Shown here piece after piece: positions 17,115 to 26,396 of a stretch of DNA of 64,000 nucleotides. The position numbers were made by a program, and so were the translations under genes. A model generated the notes under the pieces. That model saw only the letters and a program-made list of their open reading frames with translations, ran no database searches and was not told the origin of the DNA. This stretch comes from Deltaproteobacteria bacterium (lineage in GTDB: Bacteria; Desulfobacterota; Deferrisomatia; Deferrisomatales; JACRMM01): NCBI GenBank assembly GCA_016214985.1, contig JACRMM010000055.1, forward strand, positions 1-64,000, given 5' to 3'. Position 1 is the stretch's first letter, and the number at the start of each line of letters is the position of its first letter.

Positions 17115-18269
17115 ATGGACAATCCCTTGAACCCATGGGTCCGCAACCGCCTCTCCGCCGAGGGCCCTGTGCCCTTCGAGCGCTTCATGGAGTGGGCCCT
17201 GTACCACCCCGAACACGGGTACTACGCCTCGGGCCGCGCTGCGCCGGGGCGGGACGAGGGGGACTTCACCACGGCGCCGCAGACCTCGACGCTCTTCGGC
17301 CGGTGCCTCGCGCGGGTCGTGGCCGCCGCCGATCGGGCACTCGGCCGGCCCGACCCCTTCGTGCTCGTGGAAGGAGGGGCCGGCGAGGGTCGGCTTGCCC
17401 GGGACCTCCTCTGCGCCCTGGCAGAGCGCGAAGCGGCGCTCTACGAGCGACTTCGCTATGCGGCCGAGGAGTCGGGCCCATCCTGGAGGGGCCTCTGGGA
17501 GGCGTCCCTTTCGGATCACAGGGAACGAGTGCTGGCCGAGGTCCCCGCAGCGTTCTCCGGGCTGTACCTCTCCAACGAGCTCGTCGATGCCCTTCCGGTC
17601 CACCGCCTCAGGCGCTTCGAGGGAGAGCTTCGGGAGGTCTTCGTGGCCGCGGACGGCGGGCGCCTCGTGGAGGTCCTCAGGCCGCCGAGCCGGCCGGAGC
17701 TCGCCGCCTACCTGGACACGGAGCGGATCGAGGTCGCGGAAGGATACGAGGTGGAGGTGAACCTGCGGGCCCTGGAGTGGCTTCGCGGCGTGGCGCGCCG
17801 CCTCGAGCGAGGGTACGTGGTCACGATCGATTACGGGGACGAGGGGCACCGGCTCTTCGGCCCCCAGCGCCCCCGGGGCACGTCGGCCGCGTACCGCCGC
17901 CACACCCTCTCCGAGGATCTCCTGGCTGACCCGGGCGGCCAGGACCTGACCGCCCACGTGAACTTCTCGGCGCTGCGCCGCTCCGGTGCCGAGCTCGGCC
18001 TCGACGCCGCTCCGCTCCAGACGCAGCGAGACTTCCTCTTCGCCGCCGGGCTCCTCGAAGAGGTCGAGGCGCTGGAGGGCGAGGGCTTGCCCGAGCCGGA
18101 GCTTCTGGCCGCGCGGCGCTCGGTGGCCCCGCTGCTCTTCCCGGATCAGATGGGGGACGCCTTCCACGTGCTGGTCCAGGCGAAGGGCGCGCCGCTCGAT
18201 GCCATGCCGCAGGACCCCCGGACCGCAGGCTCGAGGCTTTCAGATGGTGAACCCTTCCGGCTCCCGTAA
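17115..18269 (+). CDS. MidA/NDUFAF7-family class I SAM-dependent methyltransferase
   Basis: 384-aa protein of the DUF185 (MidA) family, whose mitochondrial member NDUFAF7 methylates an arginine of complex I. Markers are FMEWALYHPEHGYYA, GDFTTAPQTSTLFGR, the SAM site VEGGAGEGRLARDL, the YLSNELVDALPVHRL segment and VTIDYGDEGHRL. The bacterial target is unknown. It follows cbiK by 27 bases and ends in a strong hairpin. Confidence 0.88.
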   Translation: MDNPLNPWVRNRLSAEGPVPFERFMEWALYHPEHGYYASGRAAPGRDEGDFTTAPQTSTLFGRCLARVVAAADRALGRPDPFVLVEGGAGEGRLARDLLCALAEREAALYERLRYAAEESGPSWRGLWEASLSDHRERVLAEVPAAFSGLYLSNELVDALPVHRLRRFEGELREVFVAADGGRLVEVLRPPSRPELAAYLDTERIEVAEGYEVEVNLRALEWLRGVARRLERGYVVTIDYGDEGHRLFGPQRPRGTSAAYRRHTLSEDLLADPGGQDLTAHVNFSALRRSGAELGLDAAPLQTQRDFLFAAGLLEEVEALEGEGLPEPELLAARRSVAPLLFPDQMGDAFHVLVQAKGAPLDAMPQDPRTAGSRLSDGEPFRLP

Positions 18270-18270
18270 C

Positions 18271-18301
18271 GTCGAAGGGGCCCAGTCGGGGCCCCTTCGA
18301 C
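18271..18301. terminator. Perfect 13-bp hairpin between convergent genes
   Basis: GTCGAAGGGGCCC (18271-18283) pairs perfectly with 18289-18301 across a 5-base loop. It stands between the convergent methyltransferase and NrfD genes and likely acts as a bidirectional terminator. A T-run is missing on both sides, so efficiency is uncertain. Confidence 0.7.
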
Positions 18302-18325
18302 ACGTCAACGGACAAGGCGCGCCGC

Positions 18326-19573
18326 TCAGTGATGGCTGCCTCGGGTCACGGCTCCGCGGATCCCCTCCTTGATCTGCCGGAACTCCCCCACCTCGATGGG
18401 GATCGCAACCTTGAGAAGAAGCGTGTAGATCAGGAGCCCCGCAGCCCAGATCCCCAGGGTGACCAACACCTCGGGCAGCGTGGGGCGGTAGGACCACACC
18501 TCGCCCAGAGGGCTCGGGACGAACCCAGGCAGGATGAGGCCGGGCCCCTTCTCGATCCACACGCCCATGAACATGAGGGCGCAGGACAGGTTCAGGGTCT
18601 TGAAGTTCTCCCGCGTCTTCGGGATGAGCATGAGCACGAAGGCGGTGACGTTGAAGGTCACGGCCGTCCAGATGATCGGCACGAGCTCGTTGTGCCCGTG
18701 GAGCCCCTGGAACAGATACTTCATAGGTGCCAGGTGGACCGTGGCCCCGTAGTACTCTTTGAAGAGCTCGGCGATGAGGAGGAACAGGTTGATCCCCATC
18801 GCGTAGGCGATGATCTCGGCGAGCTTGAAGATCGCGCGGTCCTGAATCTTGATGCCCGTATGCTTCCGGATCAGCTGGAAGGCGATGATGATGAAGCTCG
18901 GACCCGAGCAGAACGCCGAGGCGATGAACCGGGGCGCCAGGATCGAGGCGTTCCAGAAGGGCCGGCTCGGGAAGCCGTTGTACAGGAACGCCGTGACCGT
19001 GTGGATGGAGACCGCGGCCGGAATCGAGAAGATGATGAACGGCCAGAGGATCTTGTAGTTCGGCTCCCGGTCCTGATAGGCGTTGTACAGGATGTAGACG
19101 GGGATGCTGAGGTTCAAGAGGAGATAGACGTTGAGGACCACCACGTCCCACGAGAGCATCGAGATGGGGAAGTTGAGGATCCCCAGGCCCGGTATGAGGT
19201 GCCAGAATCGCTCCGGGTGGCCCAGGTCGAAGGTCACGAACATCAAGCACATGCTGATCGCCGCCACAGCGAGGAGCTCGCCCAGCAGCACGATCTCCTT
19301 GATGGGCCCCCATTTGTAGATGTACGCGGGGATGACCAGGAGCACTGCGGCGGCGGCCACACCGACCAGGAACGTGAAGTTCGCGATATAGAGGCCCCAG
19401 GAGACGGGGTCACGCATGCCCGTAATGATCAGACCCGAGTTGAGCTGGTACGCCCAGGCTATCATGCCCACGGCCGCAACCGCGGAGAGCGAGATCATCC
19501 AGGCGTAGTACTTCTTCCCCCCCCGAAAGATCAGGACAAGGGTGCCGAGGAAGAACTCCAGGAAGGTCGTCAT
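18326..19573 (-). CDS. NrfD/PsrC-family quinone-interacting membrane subunit
   Basis: 415-aa membrane protein with roughly ten helices, of the NrfD/polysulfide reductase family that exchanges electrons and protons with menaquinone. Family-like features are WGLYIANFTFLVGVAAAAVL, the FDLGHPERFWHL loop and the SIHTVTAFLYNGFPSRPFW segment. Start ATG 19573 lies 12 bases after the stop of the Fe-S gene. Together with the two upstream genes it makes a cytochrome c/Fe-S/NrfD complex, comparable in layout to DsrJOP or Geobacter Cbc-type modules. Confidence 0.9.
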   Translation of the reverse strand: MTTFLEFFLGTLVLIFRGGKKYYAWMISLSAVAAVGMIAWAYQLNSGLIITGMRDPVSWGLYIANFTFLVGVAAAAVLLVIPAYIYKWGPIKEIVLLGELLAVAAISMCLMFVTFDLGHPERFWHLIPGLGILNFPISMLSWDVVVLNVYLLLNLSIPVYILYNAYQDREPNYKILWPFIIFSIPAAVSIHTVTAFLYNGFPSRPFWNASILAPRFIASAFCSGPSFIIIAFQLIRKHTGIKIQDRAIFKLAEIIAYAMGINLFLLIAELFKEYYGATVHLAPMKYLFQGLHGHNELVPIIWTAVTFNVTAFVLMLIPKTRENFKTLNLSCALMFMGVWIEKGPGLILPGFVPSPLGEVWSYRPTLPEVLVTLGIWAAGLLIYTLLLKVAIPIEVGEFRQIKEGIRGAVTRGSHH

Positions 19574-19584
19574 GGCCCTCACCT

Positions 19585-20523
19585 CTAGCCGAAGTAGTAG
19601 AAGAACTTGGGTTCCGTGAGGAGGTCCTCCTTGAGCCGGAACACCCTCTTCGTCTCCAGGATCACCCGGATCTCCGACTCGGGGTCCAAGAGGTTCCCGA
19701 ACTTTCGCGCGCCAGCGGGGCACACCTCGACGCAGGCGGGGTACCGGCCCTCGCGGGTCCTCTGGACGCAGAACGTGCACTTCTCCACCACGCCCCGCAT
19801 CCGCGGCCGGTTTCCGAGGTAGTGGGTGGTGGGGTTCATCTCCTCCGAGGGGAGCGTGGGGTCGGCCCAGTTGAAGTTTCGCCCCTCGTAGGGGCAGGCC
19901 GCCATGCAGTACCGGCACCCGATGCACCAGTTGTAGTCCACGACGACGATTCCATCCGGCTCGGTCCACGTCGCCTTGACCGGGCACGCCTTCACGCACG
20001 GAGCGTTTCGGCAGTGCTGGCACTGAACCGGCATGTAGTAATAGCCTGGTTCAGGCACCTTCTCCGGGTTGTAGTACCGATCCGCCTTCTCGAACTCCAT
20101 CTCCCCGTCCTCGAATCGCAGGACGCGGATGTAGTGAATCTGCTCGTTCTTGCGCGACTGGTTGTTCTCCCGCTCACACGCGTACACGCAGCGGCGGCAG
20201 CCGACGCACACGTTCAGGTTCAGCGCGTAGCCGAAGAGCACGTCCTTCATGGCCGGCGTCGCCTTGACGCTGACTTTCTTGCCGAACTGCTGGGAGTACT
20301 TCTTCTCGAGCCGCTGCAGGGTCCGCTGGACCTCGTCCGGGGACATCTCCTGAAACTGCTTCTGGAAATACTCCTCCCAGGACCCATAGGTCATGAAGCC
20401 GGCGCCCTGGGCGAGCACGCCCGCCGGCACGGCGGCCGCGGCTACCGTGGCCACACCCTTCAGGAACTTCCGCCGGCTCGCCTGCCGGGGCTCCACCGTC
20501 TGGATCTTCTTCTCATTTGCCAT
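19585..20523 (-). CDS. Tat-exported ferredoxin-like iron-sulfur subunit
   Basis: 312 aa. The N-terminus carries a twin-arginine signal (SRRKFLKGVATVAAAAVPAG), so the folded protein goes to the periplasmic face. Four cysteine clusters typical of the HybA/DsrO/NrfC family follow: CVGCRRCVYAC, CQHCRNAPCVKACP, CIGCRYCMAACP and CTFC...CVEVCP, consistent with up to four [4Fe-4S] clusters wiring the cytochrome to NrfD. Start ATG 20523 is preferred because the Tat motif follows it; in-frame sequence upstream is the cytochrome gene in another frame. Confidence 0.92.
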   Translation of the reverse strand: MANEKKIQTVEPRQASRRKFLKGVATVAAAAVPAGVLAQGAGFMTYGSWEEYFQKQFQEMSPDEVQRTLQRLEKKYSQQFGKKVSVKATPAMKDVLFGYALNLNVCVGCRRCVYACERENNQSRKNEQIHYIRVLRFEDGEMEFEKADRYYNPEKVPEPGYYYMPVQCQHCRNAPCVKACPVKATWTEPDGIVVVDYNWCIGCRYCMAACPYEGRNFNWADPTLPSEEMNPTTHYLGNRPRMRGVVEKCTFCVQRTREGRYPACVEVCPAGARKFGNLLDPESEIRVILETKRVFRLKEDLLTEPKFFYYFG

Positions 20524-20563
20524 GGATCCGTCTCCTCGGTTCATCCCCTCCGGGGGAGGTCGC

Positions 20564-21139
20564 TCAGTGCTTGGCGCCAGACCCGTGGGTCGCAGCCCGG
20601 TGAGAGTCGAGGCTCGCCGACCCCGGCACCAGCGGCGGCGGCTCGGGCCGGCTGTCTGTCGTGTCCGGGTGGTCGGGATCTGGCTTGAGGACGAACTTCG
20701 GGCTGTGGGGATTGTGACAGTGGGCGCACAGGAGATACTCCTTCTTGCCGTTCCAGTAGCCGGTGCGCTTGCCGTGGACGCCCTTCTTCCAGTCGCGGTA
20801 CTTGTCGCCGTGGCACTGGCCGCAGAGGCGATAGGACTCGGTGAAGTCGATCTTCTCACCGCTCTGCAGGTGCAGTTTGTCCCGGTTCTGGGTGTCGTGG
20901 CAGTCGAGGCACCACCGGAACTGCTCGGCGTGGTGCAGCTTGATGTCCGTGTGCTCTTCGAGCTCGCGTGGGGTGGGGTTGGGGGTCATGTCCGCGTGAC
21001 ACTTCTCCATGCAGGGGAAGTAGTCCTCGCTCAGGGGCGGCGGCGGCACGGGGAACTCCTCGGCGGCCCACCCAGCCCTCTGTCCGCTCCACGACGCGAC
21101 GACGACAAAGGCAGCGGTGAGAACCCAGCGGCTTCTCAT
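20564..21139 (-). CDS. Multiheme cytochrome c subunit
   Basis: 191-aa exported protein: signal peptide (RWVLTAAFVVVASWSGQRAGWA) then heme sites CLDCH (77-81), CGQCH (106-110) and CAHCH (138-142). A fourth, CMEKCH (43-48), has three residues between the cysteines rather than two. The C-terminus is a Pro-rich tail. First gene of the FeS/NrfD unit, so it is the likely periplasmic electron entry or exit of that complex. Longer than the triheme DsrJ, and no DsrMK genes are adjacent, so a sulfite-reduction role is not supported. Confidence 0.9.
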   Translation of the reverse strand: MRSRWVLTAAFVVVASWSGQRAGWAAEEFPVPPPPLSEDYFPCMEKCHADMTPNPTPRELEEHTDIKLHHAEQFRWCLDCHDTQNRDKLHLQSGEKIDFTESYRLCGQCHGDKYRDWKKGVHGKRTGYWNGKKEYLLCAHCHNPHSPKFVLKPDPDHPDTTDSRPEPPPLVPGSASLDSHRAATHGSGAKH

Positions 21140-21224
21140 GGCCTGGCTTCCTCCTCGGGGGGTGCGTTCGGTTGGCTCGGGCGCCGCAGTGTAGCGCCCA
21201 TCCGACGGCTGAAAAGACCTCGAC

Positions 21225-21250
21225 ACAGAAGAACCCGCGTTCCGCGGGCT
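21225..21250 (-). terminator. Possible typA terminator
   Basis: CCCGCG and CGCGGG (21234-21239 and 21243-21248) form a short hairpin with a 3-base loop; on the minus strand it is followed by TTCTTCTGT. It lies downstream of typA and upstream of the cytochrome start, so it may end the typA transcript. Confidence 0.45.
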
Positions 21251-21408
21251 CCAGCGACAACGTCGCCGCTTTCAAACCTCGTACGGGCACGGATGATATG
21301 TACCCTTCAGCACAGGTGTCAAGAAAAAACAAGACGCAGTCCTGGGCCGCATTCCCGCCGGTTTGGCGCCATCAAACACCGGTTGCAACAGTGGAAACAA
21401 GAACCGCT

Positions 21409-23229
21409 CTACGCGGCGGCGGCCTCGCTCTTGGACTTCTTCGGACGGCGGTTCGCCTCGAGGACGCGCTTGCGCACCCGGATCTGGGTCGGCGTCACCT
21501 CCACGAGCTCGTCGGCGTCGATCCACTCGAGAGCGCGCTCCAGGGTCATCTCGTGGGGCGGAACGAGGCGCATCGCCTCCTCCGAGCCGGCGGCGCGCAT
21601 GTTGGTGAGGTGCTTCTCCCGGATCACGTTGACGTCGAGGTCGTTCTCGCGAGCGTTCTCCCCCACGATCATGCCCTCGTAGACGTCCACGGTCGGCCCC
21701 ACGAAGAGCGTCCCCCGGGGTTGCATGTGGTAGAGGGCGTAGATCGTGGTCTTCCCGGGCCGGTCCGCCACGAGCGCGCCGGTCGTGCGGCCCGCGATGT
21801 CGCCCTGCCAAGCGTCGTAGCCGTCGAAGAGGTGGTTCAAGATGCCGGTGCCGCGGGTGTCGGTCAGGAATTCGGAGCGGTACCCGATGAGCCCGCGCGC
21901 CGGGATCCGAAACTCCATCCTCACCCGGCCGTGTCCGGGGTTCGCCATCTTGATCATACGGCCCCGGCGGGTGCCGAGCTTCTGCGTGACGACCCCGATG
22001 TGATCCTCGGGGCAGTCGATGATGACGAGCTCCATCGGCTCGTGGAGCACGCCGTCGACGCGGCGCGTGAGGATCTCCGGCCGGGACACGGAGAGCTCGT
22101 AGCTTTCTCGCCTCATGGTCTCGATGAGCACGGCCAACTGTAGCTCGCCTCGACCCATCACCTTGAACGCGTCGGCCTCTTCGATCTCGAGGCGGATACC
22201 CAGATTGTGCAGCGCCTCCTTCTCCAGGCGGGCCCGGATCTGGCGCGACGTGACGTAGTCGCCCTCCCGGCCCCCGAAGGGGGAGTTGTTCACCGAGAAC
22301 ACCATCGCAAGGGTGGGCTCGTCCACGGCGATCCGCGGCAGGGGCTTGGGGCGCTCCAGATCCACCAGGCTGTCGCCGATCGTGAGGTCGGCCACGCCCG
22401 CCACGGCCACGATGTCGCCGGCCACGGCCTCCTTGACGTCGATGCGCTTCAATCCCTCGTGGGTGTACACCACACCGACCTTGACCGGCATCATGCCCGC
22501 CTCGGTGGCGAGCCCCACGTTGCTGGCGGCCCGCAGCCGACCGTTGAACACGCGCCCCACCGCGAGCCGTCCGAGGTAGTCGCTGTAGTCCAGATTGGTC
22601 ACGAGCACCTGCAACGGCGCCTCCGGGTCCCCGGCCGGCGGCGGGATCGTGCGCACGATCTCGTCGAGCAGCGGCCGCAGGTCCGTGGAGCCGTCCCCCT
22701 CCTCACGGTGCGCGATCCCCTTGCGGGCGTTGGTGTAGAGCACCGGGAAGTCGAGCTGGTCCTCGGTGGCGTCGAGGTCGATGAAGAGATCGTAGATCTC
22801 GTCGAGGACCTCTCCGGGGCGGGCGTCGGACCGGTCGATCTTGTTCAGGGCGACGATCGGCGTGAGCCCCCGCTCCAGGGCCTTCTTCAGGACGAAGCGG
22901 GTCTGGGGCAGGGGCCCCTCGGCCGCGTCCACCAGCAGCAGAACCCCATCCACCATCTGAAGCGTACGCTCCACCTCCCCGCCGAAATCCGCATGGCCGG
23001 GGGTGTCGACGATGTTGATCTTCACGCCCTCGTAGAAGACGGCGGTGTTCTTCGCAAGAATCGTGATCCCGCGCTCGCGCTCCTGGTCGTTGGAGTCCAT
23101 GACGCGCTCGGCCACCCTCTCGTTTACGCGGAAGGTGCCGCTCTGCCACAGCATGGCGTCGACCAGGGTCGTCTTGCCGTGGTCGACGTGGGCGATGATC
23201 GCGATGTTTCGGAACGGACGACTGGACAT
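21409..23229 (-). CDS. typA: Translational GTPase TypA/BipA
   Basis: Ribosome-associated GTPase of 606 aa. G1 [10 protein letters not shown], the switch region with ERERGITI, G3 [11 protein letters not shown] and G4 NKIDR are present, followed by the EF-G-like domains and the BipA C-terminal domain ([43 protein letters not shown]). The C-terminus is Lys/Ala rich. ATG 23229 with an upstream GAGGTG is chosen; the 26 extra residues reached from 23307 are not family-like. Confidence 0.96.
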   Translation of the reverse strand: MSSRPFRNIAIIAHVDHGKTTLVDAMLWQSGTFRVNERVAERVMDSNDQERERGITILAKNTAVFYEGVKINIVDTPGHADFGGEVERTLQMVDGVLLLVDAAEGPLPQTRFVLKKALERGLTPIVALNKIDRSDARPGEVLDEIYDLFIDLDATEDQLDFPVLYTNARKGIAHREEGDGSTDLRPLLDEIVRTIPPPAGDPEAPLQVLVTNLDYSDYLGRLAVGRVFNGRLRAASNVGLATEAGMMPVKVGVVYTHEGLKRIDVKEAVAGDIVAVAGVADLTIGDSLVDLERPKPLPRIAVDEPTLAMVFSVNNSPFGGREGDYVTSRQIRARLEKEALHNLGIRLEIEEADAFKVMGRGELQLAVLIETMRRESYELSVSRPEILTRRVDGVLHEPMELVIIDCPEDHIGVVTQKLGTRRGRMIKMANPGHGRVRMEFRIPARGLIGYRSEFLTDTRGTGILNHLFDGYDAWQGDIAGRTTGALVADRPGKTTIYALYHMQPRGTLFVGPTVDVYEGMIVGENARENDLDVNVIREKHLTNMRAAGSEEAMRLVPPHEMTLERALEWIDADELVEVTPTQIRVRKRVLEANRRPKKSKSEAAAA

Positions 23230-23391
23230 CAGGGCACCTCTGGCTCTAGGGAAGCCGAGTATTAGACCCGACCCAGGCCAGAAGAACAAGGAAAACATCT
23301 TCCCCACGGGCTTCCGCCGGCGTTGGCACTGACGACGCCGCCTACCCGCTGGGCCTCCTCGTGCACCCCGGGTGCGCGGCGCTCTCCCCCG

Positions 23392-24288
23392 CTAGGGCAA
23401 CAGTCCCTTGAGCTTGGCCAGGTCGACCTGCGCGAGGAAGTCGCGCACGTCCTGCGTCTTCTCCTTCGGCCCGGAGACGACGAGCACCAGGCCCCGGGGC
23501 TTCGTGGGGACTCCGAGGTTCGCTGCACGCGGGTTGTAGCGCGTGTAGCCGCTGACCCGCTTCTCCTTGTCGAAGGCACCGAGAAGGACGCTGAGGCAGC
23601 GGGAGCCGAAGTCCGCACACCCTTCGCTCTGCTCGAAAGCGAGCGGGAACCCCGCCAGCTTGTAGGGGATGGCCTGGTCGTTCAGGTTCACCTCCTGGTT
23701 GACGAAGACCCGGATGGCGAACTCCTTCGCGGGGAGGGACCGCTCGCTGTCCTGCATCGCGGCGTTCGCGCCCCCCGCGGCGACCCACGCCTGGTAGGTG
23801 GCCATGATCTGCTCGTTGAGCCGGTTCTCTTCCTCCCGGACGGCCCTGAGTTCGGCGCGGATGCGATCCTTCTCGCCGCGATCGCGGGTCGTGTCGCGCC
23901 TTCGCTTCAGCTCGTCGCTCTTCGCGTTCAGGGCGGCGATCTGCGCCTGCTGCTCCGGAGTTCCCCTGACGCGGTCCGTGAACAGAGTGCGCTGCCGACC
24001 GTCGCGGTACTCCTGACTCAGCGTGTAGATGGCCGTGAACTGCAGACGCGCCATTTGGTCGGCCGTGATCTTCTCCGGCAGCAGGAGCTCACCGGAGCCG
24101 CTGCTGTCGCTGAAGCTCAGCGCGTAGTTCGCGGGGGCCCTGGGAAGCGCCTCCTGAACCGAGCGTTTGAGCGCATCGAACGCCGCCGCCTCGGAGCCGT
24201 TCATCTTCCGCGTGGGGCCGTCGCCGTCGGCCAGGGCGAAGGATGCCGTCAGGAGCAGCGCCATCCCGAACACCCAATGCTGTTTCAC
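23392..24288 (-). CDS. Exported protein of unknown function, second gene after the OmpA-type protein
   Basis: 298 aa, not recognised. It starts with GTG at 24288 directly before a signal peptide (KQHWVFGMALLLTASFALA). The middle part, around residues 100-160, is strongly charged with heptad-like Glu/Arg/Lys/Leu spacing (DELKRRRDTTRDRGEKDRI), suggesting a coiled coil. The C-terminal third has two Cys (EGCADFGSRC) that could form a periplasmic disulfide. It sits 29 bases after the OmpA-type gene, so the two are probably co-transcribed and act together in the periplasm. Confidence 0.65.
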   Translation of the reverse strand: MKQHWVFGMALLLTASFALADGDGPTRKMNGSEAAAFDALKRSVQEALPRAPANYALSFSDSSGSGELLLPEKITADQMARLQFTAIYTLSQEYRDGRQRTLFTDRVRGTPEQQAQIAALNAKSDELKRRRDTTRDRGEKDRIRAELRAVREEENRLNEQIMATYQAWVAAGGANAAMQDSERSLPAKEFAIRVFVNQEVNLNDQAIPYKLAGFPLAFEQSEGCADFGSRCLSVLLGAFDKEKRVSGYTRYNPRAANLGVPTKPRGLVLVVSGPKEKTQDVRDFLAQVDLAKLKGLLP

Positions 24289-24317
24289 GATTCGCGCCCC
24301 CTTGTCGTTGCGCAGGA

Positions 24318-25142
24318 CTACTGCTTCACCAGCTCGACGCGGCGGTTCTTCGCTCGCCCCTCGTCCGTGTCGTTCGTCGCAACCGGGGCGAAGGGCCCGC
24401 TCCCGTGGGCCAGCAGCCGGGCGGCGGCGATGCCGTGGTCGCGAACGAGCGCCTGGACGACGGCCTCGGCGCGGGCCTGCGAGAGCTTCAGGTTGGCGTC
24501 GACGCCGCCCACGCCGTCGGTGTGGCCGACTACGAAGACTTTGAGGCCGGCCTCGGCCTTCAGCAACTTGCCGACCTCGCCGATGGCCTGCGCGGACTCG
24601 GGCTTGATCTCCGCCTTGCCGGTGTCGAACAAGATGCCGTAGACCGCGGCGTGGCCGGCGGACCTGAGTTCGTTCCCGAACGAGGCTGCGTCCGCCACGA
24701 TGTGCTGCTGCATCGCGGTCTTCTCGACGATGCGCAGCCAGATCAGGCCGTTTCCCTTCTCGGCCTGCACCCAGACCTGCTTCCCGTCGACCGTGATCTG
24801 CCCGTTCACCCAGCGCTGCGGGTCGCTGGCGGCGATCGTCCCGCCGATCTTCGTGATGGCGTTCTCGAAGTTGCGCACCACGGCGAGCCCGCTCTGCTCC
24901 TTCTTCCGGTCGTCGATCGCATAGGTAAGGAACGTGAACTTCCCCTCCTCCCGGTGCTTCGGGCCTTTGACGGCGAAGAACTCGTACCCGTCGAACTCCT
25001 TCGACGTGCAGTCGGAGAGCCGGTAGTCGGGCATGCGGGTCGGAAAGAGCGGGTGGTCGACGCACCCGGGCTTGTCCGGCGCCGCGGCGGCGGAGAGGGC
25101 GAGGCAGAGCAACCCGAGCAGCAGCGCTGCGATCTTGTTCAT
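24318..25142 (-). CDS. OmpA-family outer-membrane/peptidoglycan-associated protein
   Basis: 274 aa. A signal peptide (NKIAALLLGLLCLALSAAAA) is followed by a domain with Cys residues and no clear family, then a C-terminal OmpA-like domain: ILFDTGKAEIKPES, VVGHTDGVGGVDANLKLSQ and DEGRAKNRRVEL, the elements that bind peptidoglycan. ATG 25142 is chosen since it directly precedes the signal peptide; upstream in-frame residues look non-coding. Likely structural or tethering role in the envelope. Confidence 0.88.
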   Translation of the reverse strand: MNKIAALLLGLLCLALSAAAAPDKPGCVDHPLFPTRMPDYRLSDCTSKEFDGYEFFAVKGPKHREEGKFTFLTYAIDDRKKEQSGLAVVRNFENAITKIGGTIAASDPQRWVNGQITVDGKQVWVQAEKGNGLIWLRIVEKTAMQQHIVADAASFGNELRSAGHAAVYGILFDTGKAEIKPESAQAIGEVGKLLKAEAGLKVFVVGHTDGVGGVDANLKLSQARAEAVVQALVRDHGIAAARLLAHGSGPFAPVATNDTDEGRAKNRRVELVKQ

Positions 25143-25374
25143 CGTCGTTCCCCTGTGCGTTGTTTCGTCCGGGCGTGCCAAGCGCTGACGCCGGAGCAAC
25201 CGTCGGTCCGCGCTGTGTCGCGACGGGCAGCGTTTCACGTTCTGATACACCGGGAGCGAGGACCCTAGCAAGCCCCCGGCGTTTCTCCGGATCCTGGACA
25301 TCGAGTCGGAGCCGAGAGGGATCGGCCTACGATTCTCAGCACCCGCCCGGGGAGGAAGCGGGAGCGGGGTCGAT

Positions 25375-26277
25375 TCAGAGCAAGAGTGCCAGCACCACCG
25401 ACAGCGACACCGCCGAGGCGAGGGTCGAGACGAGGAGGTTCGAGGCGATCCAGTCCGGGCGGCACTTGAAGCGCATCGCGTAGAGCAGGGGGAGCACGGC
25501 CGCGGGCGTCGAGGTCTGGAGGATCAGCACCTTTCGCTCGAGCCCCTGATACCCGAATGCCGCTGTGAGGCCCCAGGCGATGCAGGGTGCCACCGCGAGG
25601 CGCAGGACCGTGGCCGCGGTCAGGGAGGCGGGGGCCCCGGCCACGCGGGTCCTCTCCAGCTGCATGCCCAGGATCACCATGAGAACCGGGATCGACGCCT
25701 CCCCCAGAAGCGTGATCCCCTTCAGGAGCGGACTCGGCACCGTGAGGCCCGCGGCGCTCACCACGAAGGCTACGACCGTGGCGTGGAGGATCGGAATCCG
25801 CAGCGTGTCGCGCACACCGGCGAAGGAGCGGAGGCTCCCGCCGGCGGCCATCCAGATGGCCCAGGTGGCGAGCGGGATGTTGAAGATCACGAAGACGAGC
25901 ACGGAGAACGGCTCCGACTCCTGCCCGAAGGCGAAGCGGACCAGGGGCAGGCCGTAGTTGCCGACGTTCATCGGCACGGTCGCCAGCAGGAACGCGCGAC
26001 GCAGGTCGCCCTTGAGCCCGAGCACGAGGCCGATCCCCTCGGCCAGGGCCCAGAGCGCGACCGTGTACGCGAGCATGACCCCGACCAGGCGCGCCAGGGC
26101 GGGGGCCGGAACCGGGTGCTTCACCAGGGCGGAGAACACCAGCGCCGGGGTCGACGCATAGAGGGCGAAGAGGGTCAGCGACTCCAGATCGGGCCGAAGG
26201 GTGCGGGAGAAGAGGGCCCCGGCTCCGATCAGGAGGAAGACGGGCAACAGGATGTCGACGAAGACCACGGGGCGCAT
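25375..26277 (-). CDS. AEC-family transporter (auxin efflux carrier type)
   Basis: About 300 aa with some ten hydrophobic helices in two halves. Family-like segments include PMNVGNYGLPLVRFAFG, LEASIPVLMVILGMQLERTR-like sequence and LQTSTPAAVLPLLYA. Such carriers move organic acids or amino-acid derivatives; the substrate here is unknown. The start is uncertain: ATG 26277 is directly abutted by GAAGGGAG, which would fit better with GTG at 26268; a TTG at 26304 is also open. Divergent from the reductase gene. Confidence 0.85.
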   Translation of the reverse strand: MRPVVFVDILLPVFLLIGAGALFSRTLRPDLESLTLFALYASTPALVFSALVKHPVPAPALARLVGVMLAYTVALWALAEGIGLVLGLKGDLRRAFLLATVPMNVGNYGLPLVRFAFGQESEPFSVLVFVIFNIPLATWAIWMAAGGSLRSFAGVRDTLRIPILHATVVAFVVSAAGLTVPSPLLKGITLLGEASIPVLMVILGMQLERTRVAGAPASLTAATVLRLAVAPCIAWGLTAAFGYQGLERKVLILQTSTPAAVLPLLYAMRFKCRPDWIASNLLVSTLASAVSLSVVLALLL

Positions 26278-26396
26278 CTCCCTTCGGGGGGGGCTGTGTG
26301 CCAAGGCGGTGTGCCGGGGCGTTGACCGCCGCGCCCGGGTCCCGTTACCCTACGGGCGCGCACACCAGAAGGAACGGGGCGAAAGCAGGAGGGGAC

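Noticed and set aside
18326-21139. Assigning the complex as DsrJOP of sulfite reduction
   Set aside because: Order and types are similar, but DsrM and DsrK are missing and the cytochrome is longer with four heme-like sites.
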